A stretch of DNA of 52,015 nucleotides from Bacteroidales bacterium (lineage in GTDB: Bacteria; Bacteroidota; Bacteroidia; Bacteroidales; UBA932): positions 1 to 52,015 of the forward strand of contig JAFZKT010000034.1 in assembly GCA_017553545.1 (NCBI GenBank), read 5' to 3'. This document shows positions 1 to 7,905 of this stretch, in pieces (the stretch's first letter is position 1; each line of letters opens with the position of its first letter). The position numbers and the translations under genes are program-made. The notes beneath the pieces were generated by a model that had not been told where the DNA came from, did no database searches, and was given only the letters and a program-made list of their open reading frames with translations.

Positions 1-80
1 ATCTCACCGGGGATTATCCGAAACAAGGATAGATAACTTCATAAAATGGTTCCTCTTTTTCAACGATGAAAAGAAGAAAA

Positions 81-132
81 GGTAACCTTGCCACCAACCA
101 TAAATGTCAAGGTTACCAACCAAAAATGTCAA
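81..132. repeat. Inverted repeat overlapping an 18-bp direct repeat
   Basis: GGTAACCTTG at 81-90 is perfectly inverted by CAAGGTTACC at 108-117, which could form a hairpin with a 17-nt loop. Overlapping it, an 18-bp word beginning ACCAACCA occurs at 93-110 and again at 115-132 with one mismatch, a period of 22 bp. No gene is visible on either side within the window. It could be a regulatory site for a gene left of the window, or part of the repeat-rich stretch that follows. Confidence 0.5.
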
Positions 133-160
133 TTATACCCTTTTTTGTGTCATCCCGTGC

Positions 161-255
161 GCATCTTAAGCATAAACAAAGACAAAACACGCTTAAGATG
201 GTAAGACGTGACAATCTTAAGCACATTTTCCAGTCTTAGCATGCGTAAGATAGTC
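161..255. repeat. Palindrome array, GCTTAAGATGGT family (copy 1)
   Basis: Four degenerate copies of one word alternate in orientation: GCATCTTAAGCA-like at 161-172, GCTTAAGATGGTAA at 191-204, ACAATCTTAAGCAC at 211-224 and a decayed pair over 231-255. Copies two and three can pair as a stem with 9-bp perfect arms. The same word in the same alternating arrangement recurs at 32539-32637, so this is a dispersed family resembling REP/BIME palindromes. No RAYT-type transposase is present in the window. Confidence 0.6.
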
Positions 256-545
256 AGGGGAACAATAATCGGGAATAGTGCCGGGGCTGACGGCCCAAGC
301 CAGGAGAGAGGTGCGCGGGAGGAAGGGATGGGCCGGAGTGAATGGGCGGAAACGGCTCCGTGCGGGGGATTTGCGGAGGGAGCGGTGCCGCGCTAGCGGC
401 AGGACGGAGTCTGTTCGACGACGTTATGGGCGAGGCTTCAGGCCACGGCCATAAAAGGAGGAGTTAGGACGTCCAGCAACCGGGTGAGCGCCGTTTCCAA
501 CCACTGAACGGAGGACCGCCCTTCCTTCCGCCCACCCCTATCGTT
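256..545. other. GC-rich gene-free stretch, no assignable feature
   Basis: No open frame here resembles a protein I recognise. I looked for conserved cores of RNase P RNA, tmRNA and SRP RNA on both strands and did not find them. Purine-rich runs near 310-335 partly complement pyrimidine-rich runs near 510-540, so a long-range fold is possible but unproven. Confidence 0.3.
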
Positions 546-774
546 GGCGCAGGTGTCCCGTTGTTATGGCGCAGGTGCAAAAACAGTCGGGGTTCCTGCG
601 CCACCAGAACGCACAGAATGCAGATTCGCGGCGCAGGTGCGGGCACTTTCATCACACCTGCGCCATTTGCAGGAGGCACCTGCTCCGGTAACAAGGGGCT
701 CCTGCTCCAGCGGGGCAAAGTACCTGCGCCGCCAGGGTCAGGCACCTGCGCCGGGAACACGGAGTACCTGCGCA
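546..774. repeat. Phased array of ten CACCTGCGCC words
   Basis: The 10-bp word CACCTGCGCC, or its complement GGCGCAGGTG, with at most two or three changes starts at 546, 569, 593, 630, 655, 677, 699, 721, 743 and 765. The last six are in one orientation and exactly 22 bp apart, with unrelated 12-bp purine-rich gaps between them. Copies at 546, 569 and 630 are in the opposite orientation. The exact period with non-conserved gaps suggests two helical turns between protein-binding sites rather than a simple tandem repeat. No gene overlaps; the nearest is the tRNA-Pro terminator at 864. Confidence 0.7.
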
Positions 775-863
775 AAATGAAGATCAGACCATGTAAGGCC
801 AAAGGCCGTGGGAGGGGGGGGGATGCCTCCCCAAATGAGTCGAAGACTTTGGTCATCCAGACG

Positions 864-893
864 AAAAAAGAGGCGCATGAGCGTCTCTTTTTT
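864..893 (-). terminator. Intrinsic terminator after tRNA-Pro
   Basis: A 12-bp stem (one G-U pair) with a 6-nt loop, flanked by A-runs and T-runs, lies directly downstream of the minus-strand tRNA-Pro. Read on the minus strand, it ends in a run of T. It closes the tRNA-Glu - rpsT - tRNA-Pro unit and would also work in the plus direction. Confidence 0.7.
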
Positions 894-896
894 GTG

Positions 897-969
897 TCGG
901 GATGACTCGACTCGAACGAGCGACCCCTACGTCCCGAACGTAGTGCGCTACCAACTGCGCTACATCCCG
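897..969 (-). tRNA. tRNA-Pro (CGG)
   Basis: The minus strand folds as a full cloverleaf. The acceptor stem starts CGGGATG, the D arm contains AGCGCAGTTGGTAGCGC, and the anticodon stem CTACG/CGTAG encloses TTCGGGA with anticodon CGG (plus positions 934-936). The T arm contains GTTCGAGTC. The 3' CCA is not encoded. It lies 21 nt downstream of rpsT, so it is probably processed from the same transcript. Confidence 0.93.
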
Positions 970-990
970 ATTCCGATAAAAAACAAGCCC

Positions 991-1245
991 TTAAGCGAGC
1001 TTGTTAATGTATACCTGGAGGCCGCTCTTGAGGTTGGCCGCTTTGTTTGCGTGAATGACACCGATCTTGGCGAGTTTGTCAATCATTGCGAAGACCTTGG
1101 GTGCATTCTCCTGGGCTGCCTTCTTGTCTGTGGTGTTACGCAGGTCGCGGATAGCGTTCCTGGTTGTTTTTGCATAATACTTGTTATGCAGGCGGTGACG
1201 CTCATTCTGGCGGGCGGCACGCGCGGCGGATTTCGTGTTTGCCAT
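991..1245 (-). CDS. rpsT: 30S ribosomal protein S20
   Basis: This is the 84-residue S20 protein of the small ribosomal subunit, which binds 16S rRNA early in assembly. The N-terminus MANTKSAARAARQNERHR and the basic, Ala-rich helical body are typical of the family, and the length is normal. The gene sits between tRNA-Glu (23 nt upstream) and tRNA-Pro (21 nt downstream) on the same strand. One consensus promoter lies before tRNA-Glu, so all three are probably co-transcribed and the mRNA is freed by tRNA processing. The start is fixed by the conserved MANTKSA opening. Confidence 0.96.
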   Translation of the reverse strand: MANTKSAARAARQNERHRLHNKYYAKTTRNAIRDLRNTTDKKAAQENAPKVFAMIDKLAKIGVIHANKAANLKSGLQVYINKLA

Positions 1246-1267
1246 TATTTTACTTTTTTATATCTGG

Positions 1268-1339
1268 TAGTGGGTAGGAGAATCGAACTCCTATTGCGGG
1301 AATGAAAATCCCGAGTACTAACCGTTATACGAACCCACC
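1268..1339 (-). tRNA. tRNA-Glu (TTC)
   Basis: Minus-strand cloverleaf with acceptor GGTGGGT, D arm containing TATAACGGTTAGTA, anticodon stem CGGGA/TCCCG around TTTTCAT (anticodon TTC, plus 1304-1306), and a T arm with GTTCGATTC. The first acceptor pair is a G-U. It is the first gene of the tRNA-Glu - rpsT - tRNA-Pro unit. Confidence 0.95.
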
Positions 1340-1352
1340 AAACTTGGGACTG

Positions 1353-1383
1353 CAAAGGTAGCAATATTTTTTTACCCTGCAAA
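1353..1383 (-). promoter_or_regulatory. Bacteroidota-type promoter of tRNA-Glu-rpsT
   Basis: On the minus strand, TTTG (plus 1380-1383) is followed after 19 nt by TACCTTTG (plus 1353-1360). This matches the known Bacteroidota housekeeping consensus TTTG-N19-TAnnTTTG. The mature tRNA starts 13 nt downstream. Confidence 0.8.
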
Positions 1384-1384
1384 A

Positions 1385-2374
1385 TTATTTTTCATCTTCT
1401 TTTTCCCACTCAAATGAATAGAGCAAAGCCTCCACCTGACGCAGGTATTGACGCTTGTCGAAGAGGGGTGCATAGACGAACGCTTCCAGAACGATAATAT
1501 CCTTACCATCAGGGCTATAGAAGGAATGGGAGACAAACGGACCGCCCATAAAATCACCATGAACCTCCCAGAATCCACGGGTTTCCATAAAGGCCCGGCC
1601 ATGGTAACGGAGACTCCGTGACACCGGCTCCTGGGCGAGGGACGTGGTCATATAGGAACCTTCAAAGTGACCGGGCACATTGGCCTGCATCACAGCGTTC
1701 CTTTCGGCTATGATTGCCTCCGGCGTAAAAGCCGCATCCGTTGCGGGATACTTGTACACCAGAACGGTCTGGTTGATTTTCTGTTTTTCATCGGCTATCC
1801 AGGCGAAGTCGTCCGTGCACTTTTTGCACACATAGCCGGAAGGGAAATGGAGGATGCCGCCCGTCACTTTTGCAACGGGTTCCCGCAGCCGGGTTTCCTC
1901 ATAAAGCTTGGCATTGGCGATGATACGGTCACGTTCGCTCTGCTCATAGAATTCCGCCACCTTGGGTGCGGCCTCCTTGAAGAGCGTAAGCGCTTCCTCG
2001 GTGCTGGAAGCATTGATTTCCACCACCGCCTGCGGCTTTGCCCACACGTCGTTGCGATACACGACGCCGAAACTCAGGCTCTTCGGGTTGATGGTCACCA
2101 TCAGCAGGTTCCGATGCACCTTAAACATGCTGTTGAAGCTGCCCGGAGGCACATTCGAAAGGGCGAAAAGCGGTTCCCGCTGGGCGAGATAGGGGGTATC
2201 GCTCTCCAGCGCTTCGCGGATGGCAACGCCCAAATCCGAGTCCCAGTCTGCCCGTTCGATGACAACAAGGACCTCCCCAGCCTTTCCGCTCACGTTGGGA
2301 AGGCGGCTCTTCATGCTCTTACAGCCAGCGAAAACCAGCACACAAGACAAACAAACCAAAAGAATCCGTTTCAT
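1385..2374 (-). CDS. DUF4837 family lipoprotein
   Basis: A 329-residue envelope lipoprotein of unknown function. The signal peptide ends in lipobox FAGC with the lipidated cysteine at residue 18. The body matches my recollection of DUF4837, a Bacteroidota family often found next to rseP; no catalytic motif is visible. It starts 6 nt after rseP ends and is the last gene of the M23-dxr-rseP-DUF4837 operon. Its stop codon abuts the tRNA-Glu promoter. The placement suggests a role in envelope homeostasis, but that is inference from neighbours only. Confidence 0.8.
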   Translation of the reverse strand: MKRILLVCLSCVLVFAGCKSMKSRLPNVSGKAGEVLVVIERADWDSDLGVAIREALESDTPYLAQREPLFALSNVPPGSFNSMFKVHRNLLMVTINPKSLSFGVVYRNDVWAKPQAVVEINASSTEEALTLFKEAAPKVAEFYEQSERDRIIANAKLYEETRLREPVAKVTGGILHFPSGYVCKKCTDDFAWIADEKQKINQTVLVYKYPATDAAFTPEAIIAERNAVMQANVPGHFEGSYMTTSLAQEPVSRSLRYHGRAFMETRGFWEVHGDFMGGPFVSHSFYSPDGKDIIVLEAFVYAPLFDKRQYLRQVEALLYSFEWEKEDEK

Positions 2375-2380
2375 ATAGCG

Positions 2381-3700
2381 TCAATGTATTAATCTTGCAA
2401 TGTCGTTCCCGAAGGCCAGAATCATCAGGCCGATGAGAAGGACCATTCCCACCGCCTGCGCCACCAGCAGGAACTTCTCGGAGGGTTTCCGCCCCGTAAT
2501 CATCTCCCACAGGCAGATGACCATGTGCCCGCCGTCAAGCGCCGGAATGGGCAGCAGGTTCATCACGCCCAGCATGATGGACAGCATGGCCAGGATGTAA
2601 AGGAACTGCAGCCAGTTCCAGGAGGTGGGAAAAACCTGGCCGATGGCGACAAAACTGCCCACCGATTTGTAAGCCCCGGTGGAAGGTGTCGCCACCAGGC
2701 GCAAATCCCGCAAATATCCTGCCACGCTCTCCCAGGCCATGGCGCATCCAGCCGGGACCGCTTCCCATAACGAGTAATTGCGGTGCCGGAGCGACGCATT
2801 GCGGAAGAAAACACCCAGCATTCCCTCAGAATCCACCTGCAGGGAGAGCGAAAGGGTGTCGGCCCCGCGGATGACGGAGACCGGAAGCGACTCTCCCGGA
2901 TGGTCCCGAAGGATTTTCCGCGCATCCTGAATATAGGGGGTTTCCTCCCCCATCACGGCGGCAAGGCGGTCCCCCCTCAGCAGAATACCCTGGTTGGCGG
3001 AGGTGGTCATCACACTGTCCACCACGAAGGGAAGCGCGACATCGAAGATGCCGGGGTTGTTCAGGACCTTGCCCATCAGGGATTGGTCAATGAAGATGTC
3101 AAGGGTGTCGGTTCCGCGAAGGACCGTGGCCTTGCGCACCTGCCGGCGGGCTAAGTCGGCCTGGAGATCCGTGAACTCCGTGGGGACATAATCGTCAAAG
3201 AGAAGGATGCGGTCCCCGGTGCGGAAACCCAATTCTTCGCCCAGTTCATTCACATAGACAGGGTTCTCGTTGGGGATATAGTTGCGGCCGACGGCAGCAA
3301 GAATGCCGATGAAAACGAGCAGCGCCAGCAGGAAGTTGTTCAGAACACCGCCGCCCATCACGAGCAGACGTTTCCAGGCAGGCTTGGAACGGAATTCCCA
3401 AGGCTGCGGCTCATTCTGAAGGTAGGACGTATCCATGGATTCATCCACCATGCCGGCAATCTTGCAGTAGCCGCCCAGGGGCAGCCAGCCGATGCCGTAC
3501 TCCGTCTTCCAGGATGCGGACTTCGGGAACAGTTTCACGAACCAGGCCTGACGCGTGGAGAACAACTTGAACCCGCCCACATCGAAGAACAGGAAAAACT
3601 TGTCCACGCGGATCCTGAAAAGGCGCGCCCACAGGAAATGACCGAACTCATGAATGAGAATAAGGGCCGACAAGGCCAGTATTACCTGCAACACTCTCAT
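2381..3700 (-). CDS. rseP: RIP metalloprotease RseP (site-2 protease)
   Basis: A 439-residue intramembrane zinc protease that cleaves membrane-embedded substrates such as anti-sigma factors. The metal motif HEFGH is at residues 17-21 in the first membrane helix. One or two PDZ-like regions occupy the middle, and the second conserved site, with LLPIPALDGGH, lies in the C-terminal membrane part. Length and layout fit Bacteroidota RseP. Its start overlaps the dxr stop by 4 nt, indicating translational coupling. The partner anti-sigma factor is not in the window. Confidence 0.93.
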   Translation of the reverse strand: MRVLQVILALSALILIHEFGHFLWARLFRIRVDKFFLFFDVGGFKLFSTRQAWFVKLFPKSASWKTEYGIGWLPLGGYCKIAGMVDESMDTSYLQNEPQPWEFRSKPAWKRLLVMGGGVLNNFLLALLVFIGILAAVGRNYIPNENPVYVNELGEELGFRTGDRILLFDDYVPTEFTDLQADLARRQVRKATVLRGTDTLDIFIDQSLMGKVLNNPGIFDVALPFVVDSVMTTSANQGILLRGDRLAAVMGEETPYIQDARKILRDHPGESLPVSVIRGADTLSLSLQVDSEGMLGVFFRNASLRHRNYSLWEAVPAGCAMAWESVAGYLRDLRLVATPSTGAYKSVGSFVAIGQVFPTSWNWLQFLYILAMLSIMLGVMNLLPIPALDGGHMVICLWEMITGRKPSEKFLLVAQAVGMVLLIGLMILAFGNDIARLIH

Positions 3701-4845
3701 AGGCCTAAAAAGGATTCCGCCAAAGAGGACGCCTCCCGATGGGTGGCAAAGATATCCTCCAGGGAGGGATTATGAATATGGCCGATACGCTGCATCACGC
3801 CGGCGATGCACCGGGAGATGTCATAGAAACCGATGCGGCCTTGAAGATAGGCGGCCACCGCCGTTTCATTAGCGGCGTTCATCGCGCAGGGGATATTTCC
3901 GCCACGGCCGATGGCGTCGAAAGCCAGTGACAGACAGGGGAACTTCTCCAGGTCCGGTTCTTCGAACGTGAGTCCCTTCAAAGTACTGAAATCCAGACGT
4001 TTTCCATCCAGCGGGAGCCGCTCCGGATAAGAGAGCGCGAGGGCGATGGGGACCCGCATGTCCGGAGCGCCCAGCTGCGCGATAACCGCCCCGTCCTCGA
4101 ACTCAACCATGGAATGGATAACGGATTCCGGGTGTACAACCACATGGATTTTCCCAGCGGGAACGTTGAAGAGCCATTTGGCCTCTATCACTTCAAATCC
4201 CTTGTTCATCATGGTGGCCGAATCGATGGTGATTTTGGCGCCCATTTCCCAATTCGGGTGCTTCAGGGCATCTTCTTTCCGGGCCGATGCGATTTGCTGG
4301 ACGCTCCAACTGCGGAAAGGACCGCCGGAAGCCGTCAGGTGTATCCCGGCGACAGGGTTTCCCTGCGCAGCTGCGAGACACTGGAAGATGGCGGAATGTT
4401 CCGAATCCACGGGATAGATGGAAGCGCCGTACCTGGCCGCCTCCCCCATCACCAGTTCACCGGCCGCCACCAGGGTTTCCTTGTTTGCCAGGGCGATGGT
4501 TTTCCCGGCGCGGATGGCCGACAAAGTGGGCTGGAGTCCACTGAATCCAACCATCGCCGCCACCACTTCGTCCACTTCCGGGGCCTGAACAAGGTCGCAG
4601 GCGGCCTGGATGCCAAGATGCACCTGTACGCTGTCCGGGAGGGCCGAGCGGACTTCGCCGTACTTCTCCGGATTGCAGATGACAACATGTGGCACCTGGA
4701 AGGCGAGAGCCTGCTCCACCAGCCGTGCGGCACTGCTGTTGGCCGAAATCATAAACACGCGGAAGCGGTCCGGGTGCTGCCGCACCACGTCCAGCGTCTG
4801 CGTTCCGATGGAGCCGGTGGAACCAAGTATGGCTAAATTTTTCAT
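3697..4845 (-). CDS. dxr: 1-deoxy-D-xylulose 5-phosphate reductoisomerase
   Basis: DXR converts 1-deoxy-D-xylulose 5-phosphate with NADPH to 2-C-methyl-D-erythritol 4-phosphate, the committed step of the MEP isoprenoid pathway. The 382-residue protein shows the N-terminal nucleotide-binding GSTGSIGTQTLDVV, then ANKETLVAAGE, the metal-binding VDSEHSAIFQ and ITIDSATMMNKGFEVIEA. All key regions are intact and the length is typical. It overlaps the upstream M23 gene by 1 nt and rseP by 4 nt. Its product feeds UppS, encoded at 30912-31610, through isoprenyl diphosphates. Confidence 0.97.
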   Translation of the reverse strand: MKNLAILGSTGSIGTQTLDVVRQHPDRFRVFMISANSSAARLVEQALAFQVPHVVICNPEKYGEVRSALPDSVQVHLGIQAACDLVQAPEVDEVVAAMVGFSGLQPTLSAIRAGKTIALANKETLVAAGELVMGEAARYGASIYPVDSEHSAIFQCLAAAQGNPVAGIHLTASGGPFRSWSVQQIASARKEDALKHPNWEMGAKITIDSATMMNKGFEVIEAKWLFNVPAGKIHVVVHPESVIHSMVEFEDGAVIAQLGAPDMRVPIALALSYPERLPLDGKRLDFSTLKGLTFEEPDLEKFPCLSLAFDAIGRGGNIPCAMNAANETAVAAYLQGRIGFYDISRCIAGVMQRIGHIHNPSLEDIFATHREASSLAESFLGL

Positions 4846-5702
4846 CAGAACTTTATGTACTGCACCGGATCCACGGCCGTACCCTCGTACCAGAGCTCAA
4901 AATGCAGATGGTCACCCTTGGTGAGCGAGACGGACGAAGCCAACACACCCACGGGCATGCCGGCCTTGACGGATTCTCCGGCCTTTCGCAGCAGTTTTTC
5001 ATTGTGTTTGTAGATGGAGAGGATGTCCGACGTATGCTGAATGGCCAGCACATAACCGTTGTCCTCTTCCCAACCCGTATAGACCACCGTTCCGTCCAGG
5101 ACGGACATCACGACGGAGCCCGCAGGGGCTGTCACGTCAATCCAGGGATGGACGGCCAGGTCGAAGCCCTCCGAAACGACACCCTTCACCGGCGTGTAGA
5201 ACGATTGCGCCTCAATGGACAGATTCCGCCGCCGCAACGCCGCAGCGTCATCCACGCCGAACTGTTCCTCCGCGGTTACATCGGCCCGTAAAAGGGAGTC
5301 TCTGTAGGCCAGGAAGGCCGAATCTATCTTCCCCTCATGCACCACGGTCCCGGCCAGCGCCACGCTGTCCAGTTGGATGGGGTCCTCCCCCGAAGCGATT
5401 CGTCGCAGATTCTCCGAGTAAAGCTCCCATTGCAGGATTTTGGTTTCCAGGGAGTCAATGCGCTGGGCGGTCTGTGCCGCCTCACGGCGGGAGGCCGCAT
5501 TGGGATAGCCCGGAATGAGCAGACGGACCGGAGTGAAAGCTATCAGGCAGAATAGTATCAGAACCACCAACACCCCGCCCGTGACCAGGGCCGCCACCAT
5601 TGTCCTGTGCGAAAAGCGCAGTCCCCAGATTCGCTCGTGCGAAATTGCATCCTGCAGCGACAGACGGTACGACCGGTTCTTTTTCTTATCGGGTTTATCC
5701 AT
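4845..5702 (-). CDS. Membrane-anchored M23 family metallopeptidase
   Basis: A 285-residue protein with a cytoplasmic N-terminus rich in Lys/Arg, one membrane segment around residues 35-58, a coiled or linker region and a C-terminal M23 (LytM-type) domain. The zinc motifs are visible: HPWID, then HLHFE near the C-terminus. M23 enzymes cut peptidoglycan cross-links. It is the first gene of the dxr-rseP operon. An upstream in-frame ATG exists at 5723, but it would run through the yqgF promoter on the opposite strand; the ATG at 5702, giving MDKPDKKK, fits better. The substrate bond is not determined. Confidence 0.88.
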   Translation of the reverse strand: MDKPDKKKNRSYRLSLQDAISHERIWGLRFSHRTMVAALVTGGVLVVLILFCLIAFTPVRLLIPGYPNAASRREAAQTAQRIDSLETKILQWELYSENLRRIASGEDPIQLDSVALAGTVVHEGKIDSAFLAYRDSLLRADVTAEEQFGVDDAAALRRRNLSIEAQSFYTPVKGVVSEGFDLAVHPWIDVTAPAGSVVMSVLDGTVVYTGWEEDNGYVLAIQHTSDILSIYKHNEKLLRKAGESVKAGMPVGVLASSVSLTKGDHLHFELWYEGTAVDPVQYIKF

Positions 5703-5712
5703 AATAAATTCG

Positions 5713-5720
5713 TATATTTG
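5713..5720 (+). promoter_or_regulatory. -7 element TATATTTG of yqgF
   Basis: TATATTTG matches the Bacteroidota -7 consensus and ends 8 nt before the yqgF ATG at 5729, so the transcript would have almost no leader. No clear -33 TTTG is seen at the expected distance. Confidence 0.55.
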
Positions 5721-5728
5721 CACCCTGT

Positions 5729-6196
5729 ATGGACAGAATCATCGGCATCGATTTCGGACTTCGTCGCACCGGCATAGCCGCCAGCGACCCGTTGGGCATC
5801 TTTGCCTCCGCCCTGGATACAGTTGATTCTACAAAGATAATAGATTATCTCAAAAAATACGCGGAAAAGGAGAGAATCGTACGCTTTGTGGTTGGGTATC
5901 CGGTAAATCTGGACGGACGGCCTTCAGAAGCCCGGAGCCATGTAGACGCTTTTCTGCCCAAGCTGCGGGCCGCCTTCCCGGCAGTGCCCGTCACGCTGGA
6001 AGACGAGCGTTTCACTTCGGTGCTGGCGCACCGCGCCATGATAGACGGCGGCATGAAAGCCTCCCGCCGGCGGGACAAGAAAGAAGTGGACCGGATATCG
6101 GCCGCCATCATCCTACAAAGCTATTTAGACAGGACCAACGCCGGTCATTCCGACAACTCCTGTCATTCTGAGCGAAGCGAAGAATCTCATGATTAG
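5729..6196 (+). CDS. yqgF: YqgF/RuvX Holliday-junction-resolvase-fold nuclease
   Basis: A 155-residue RNase H-fold protein of the YqgF/RuvX family, implicated in pre-16S rRNA processing and Holliday junction resolution. The acidic motif GIDFGLRRTGIA is at residues 6-17, VVGYPVNLDG follows, then LEDERFTS, and DRISAAIILQSYLD near the end completes the site. The last 14 or so residues (reading NSCHSERSEESHD) lie outside the usual fold and are encoded by a dispersed repeat word. The gene overlaps def by 8 nt. The true family C-terminus is near residue 140. Confidence 0.93.
   Translation: MDRIIGIDFGLRRTGIAASDPLGIFASALDTVDSTKIIDYLKKYAEKERIVRFVVGYPVNLDGRPSEARSHVDAFLPKLRAAFPAVPVTLEDERFTSVLAHRAMIDGGMKASRRRDKKEVDRISAAIILQSYLDRTNAGHSDNSCHSERSEESHD
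6161..6188. repeat. Dispersed repeat captured in the yqgF 3' end
   Basis: The stretch TGTCATTCTGAGCGAAGCGA and the following eight bases form a word known from many bacterial genomes as an intergenic repeat whose translation reads CHSERSEESH. Here it lies in frame at the end of yqgF and runs up to the def start codon. Confidence 0.6.
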
Positions 6197-6743
6197 ACCT
6201 ATCTACTTATACGGCGCAGAAGTGCTGCGCAAAGTGTCGGCCCCGGCCGACCTGAAAGACCGGGAGGGCATCGCCGCCCTGGTACAGGACCTCAAGGACA
6301 CCCTGGTGGTGGCCGACGGCTGCGGCCTGGCCGCTCCGCAAATCGGCGTCAACCTGCGGGTTGTCATCGTGGACGGGGATGTCGTGGCAGAAACCTACGA
6401 CTATCTGAAGGACTTCCGCCGCACCCTCATCAACCCCGAAATCATCGAAGAGAGCGCCGAAAAGACCACTTACTCGGAAGGGTGCCTCAGCATCCCCGGC
6501 GTTTACTGCGACGTTGTACGGCCCAAAACCATCAAAGTGCGGTATTACGATGAGACGCTGAAGCAGGTGGAAGAGACCTTCGATAACTTCGCCGCCCGGA
6601 TGATTCAGCACGAGTTAAGCCATCTGGACGGGGACCTTTTCACGGACCACGCCGCGCCCATCCGGAAGAAGATGATTTCCGGCAAACTCCAGAACATCCT
6701 CAGAGGAAAGGTTCATCCCCGCTACAACAGCAAGCTCCGCTAA
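6189..6743 (+). CDS. def: Peptide deformylase
   Basis: Removes the N-formyl group from nascent proteins with an Fe2+ or Zn2+ centre. The 184-residue protein carries all three motifs: GCGLAAPQIG, EGCLSIPG (metal Cys) and QHELSHLDGDLF (HExxH with two metal His and the catalytic Glu). The start ATG lies inside the yqgF 3' end, giving an 8-nt overlap and probable coupling. A convergent hairpin terminator follows at 6789-6814. Length and motifs are normal; I see nothing unusual. Confidence 0.97.
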   Translation: MIRPIYLYGAEVLRKVSAPADLKDREGIAALVQDLKDTLVVADGCGLAAPQIGVNLRVVIVDGDVVAETYDYLKDFRRTLINPEIIEESAEKTTYSEGCLSIPGVYCDVVRPKTIKVRYYDETLKQVEETFDNFAARMIQHELSHLDGDLFTDHAAPIRKKMISGKLQNILRGKVHPRYNSKLR

Positions 6744-6788
6744 ATCGCGCGCCGCGCAAGTCATTGAGAACAAGAGCCTTACAGCAAT

Positions 6789-6814
6789 TAGGGTGCACTT
6801 GAAGGTGCACCCTA
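6789..6814. terminator. Convergent-junction hairpin, GGTGCACCCTA family (site 1)
   Basis: TAGGGTGCAC and GTGCACCCTA form a 10-bp stem with a 6-nt loop, flanked by T/A-rich tracts on both sides. It separates def (plus) from the M23/LysM gene (minus), so it can end transcription from both directions. Read on the minus strand, its flank resembles sites 2-4 of the family (27589-27620, 42058-42091, 44149-44182). Confidence 0.75.
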
Positions 6815-6855
6815 TTTTTAGCAAAGTGCTGATCTACAGCAAGATGCGCAGCACG

Positions 6856-7902
6856 TCAATTCACCCTTATCCGTTTACCTACCGACAGGATGGTGGTCTC
6901 CTTCATACCGTTCAGGCGGCAGAGTTCCTTCACAGTGGTATGATACTGACGAGCTATGCCCGAGAGGGTGTCGCCGCTGCGGATGTTGTGGTAACGAATG
7001 GCGGCGGCTTCCGCGGCGGCACGGGCCGCAGCGTCCTTCTTGGCCTTTTCTTCGGCCAGCTTGCGGTCTTCCTCATCCGTGCGGAAAATCTCATCTTCGT
7101 CGTCCACATCCTGCACATAGCGCTGGTTGGGATTGAAATACCAGGAGCGGATCCTCAGCAGACGGTGGCGCAGAGTTCCCGTTTTGAAGTCGATGAGCCA
7201 GGCAGGGTCGAAGGCGGCGCCACGGTAACGGGTTTCGAAGTGCAGATGGGGCCCCGTGGAACGGCCGGTTGAACCTCCCAGGCCGATGATATCCCCGGCG
7301 CTGACCCAGTCCCCAGCCTCCACTTTCCGCTCAGAGAGGTGCGCGTAGAAGGTTTCCAGACCGCTGGCATGACGGATAATCACCAGGTTGCCGTAGCCCG
7401 AAGTGTAGTTGGAGACACGCACCCTGCCGTCAAAGGCCGCCGGAACGGGCGTCCCGGTGGGATAGGGCAGATCTATGCCCTGATGATGACGGCCGTGACG
7501 ATAGCCGAACAGCGAGCGCGGCGTGGTAATATTGGGACAGACGTAGGCGTCCAGCGTATCCACAACCCAGAGGGAGAAACGCTCCGGCAGTTTATCCGGA
7601 TTTTCCCGGTAGGGATTCACGGCATGGGTGTCCCAACATTCGGTAAAAACCTCCTCCTGGGCCATCTGGGCGGGATCTTTGACAAAACGGTAAGTACCGT
7701 TGTTATACAGAACCACCTTCACGCCGGGGCTTCCCGTATCCAGCGTATCCGCATAGGGAGTCCCATTTTGCCGCGTATTGCTCTCTACCTGCTGCCGTCC
7801 GTAGGCGTAGCGCAGGGAATCTTCCTGACGGCTGTTCTCCTCCTGTGCCAGCAGGGTGACACCGCAAAGGGCGGCCGTGAAAATACAGAGTATTCTTTTC
7901 AT
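6856..7902 (-). CDS. M23 peptidase with C-terminal LysM domain
   Basis: A 348-residue secreted protein. A cleavable signal peptide (residues 1-19, ending LLAQ) precedes an N-terminal region of unknown fold. An M23 domain follows around residues 130-225, with HQGIDLPYPTGTPV and GPHLHFETRYRG as zinc motifs. An Ala/Glu/Lys-rich, probably helical linker leads to one LysM domain at the end, starting IRSGDTLSGIARQYH. LysM binds peptidoglycan glycan strands and M23 cuts peptide bridges, so this is probably a periplasmic cell-wall hydrolase like NlpD/EnvC. All zinc ligands appear present, so it should be active. It starts 3 nt after the phosphohexomutase gene. Confidence 0.92.
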   Translation of the reverse strand: MKRILCIFTAALCGVTLLAQEENSRQEDSLRYAYGRQQVESNTRQNGTPYADTLDTGSPGVKVVLYNNGTYRFVKDPAQMAQEEVFTECWDTHAVNPYRENPDKLPERFSLWVVDTLDAYVCPNITTPRSLFGYRHGRHHQGIDLPYPTGTPVPAAFDGRVRVSNYTSGYGNLVIIRHASGLETFYAHLSERKVEAGDWVSAGDIIGLGGSTGRSTGPHLHFETRYRGAAFDPAWLIDFKTGTLRHRLLRIRSWYFNPNQRYVQDVDDEDEIFRTDEEDRKLAEEKAKKDAAARAAAEAAAIRYHNIRSGDTLSGIARQYHTTVKELCRLNGMKETTILSVGKRIRVN

Positions 7903-7905
7903 TCT

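Noticed and set aside
256..545. RNase P RNA, tmRNA or SRP RNA
   Set aside because: None of the conserved core sequences of these RNAs could be found on either strand.
655..774. CRISPR array
   Set aside because: The repeated word is only 10 bp and the gaps 12 bp, far below CRISPR repeat and spacer sizes, with mixed orientation upstream and no cas genes.
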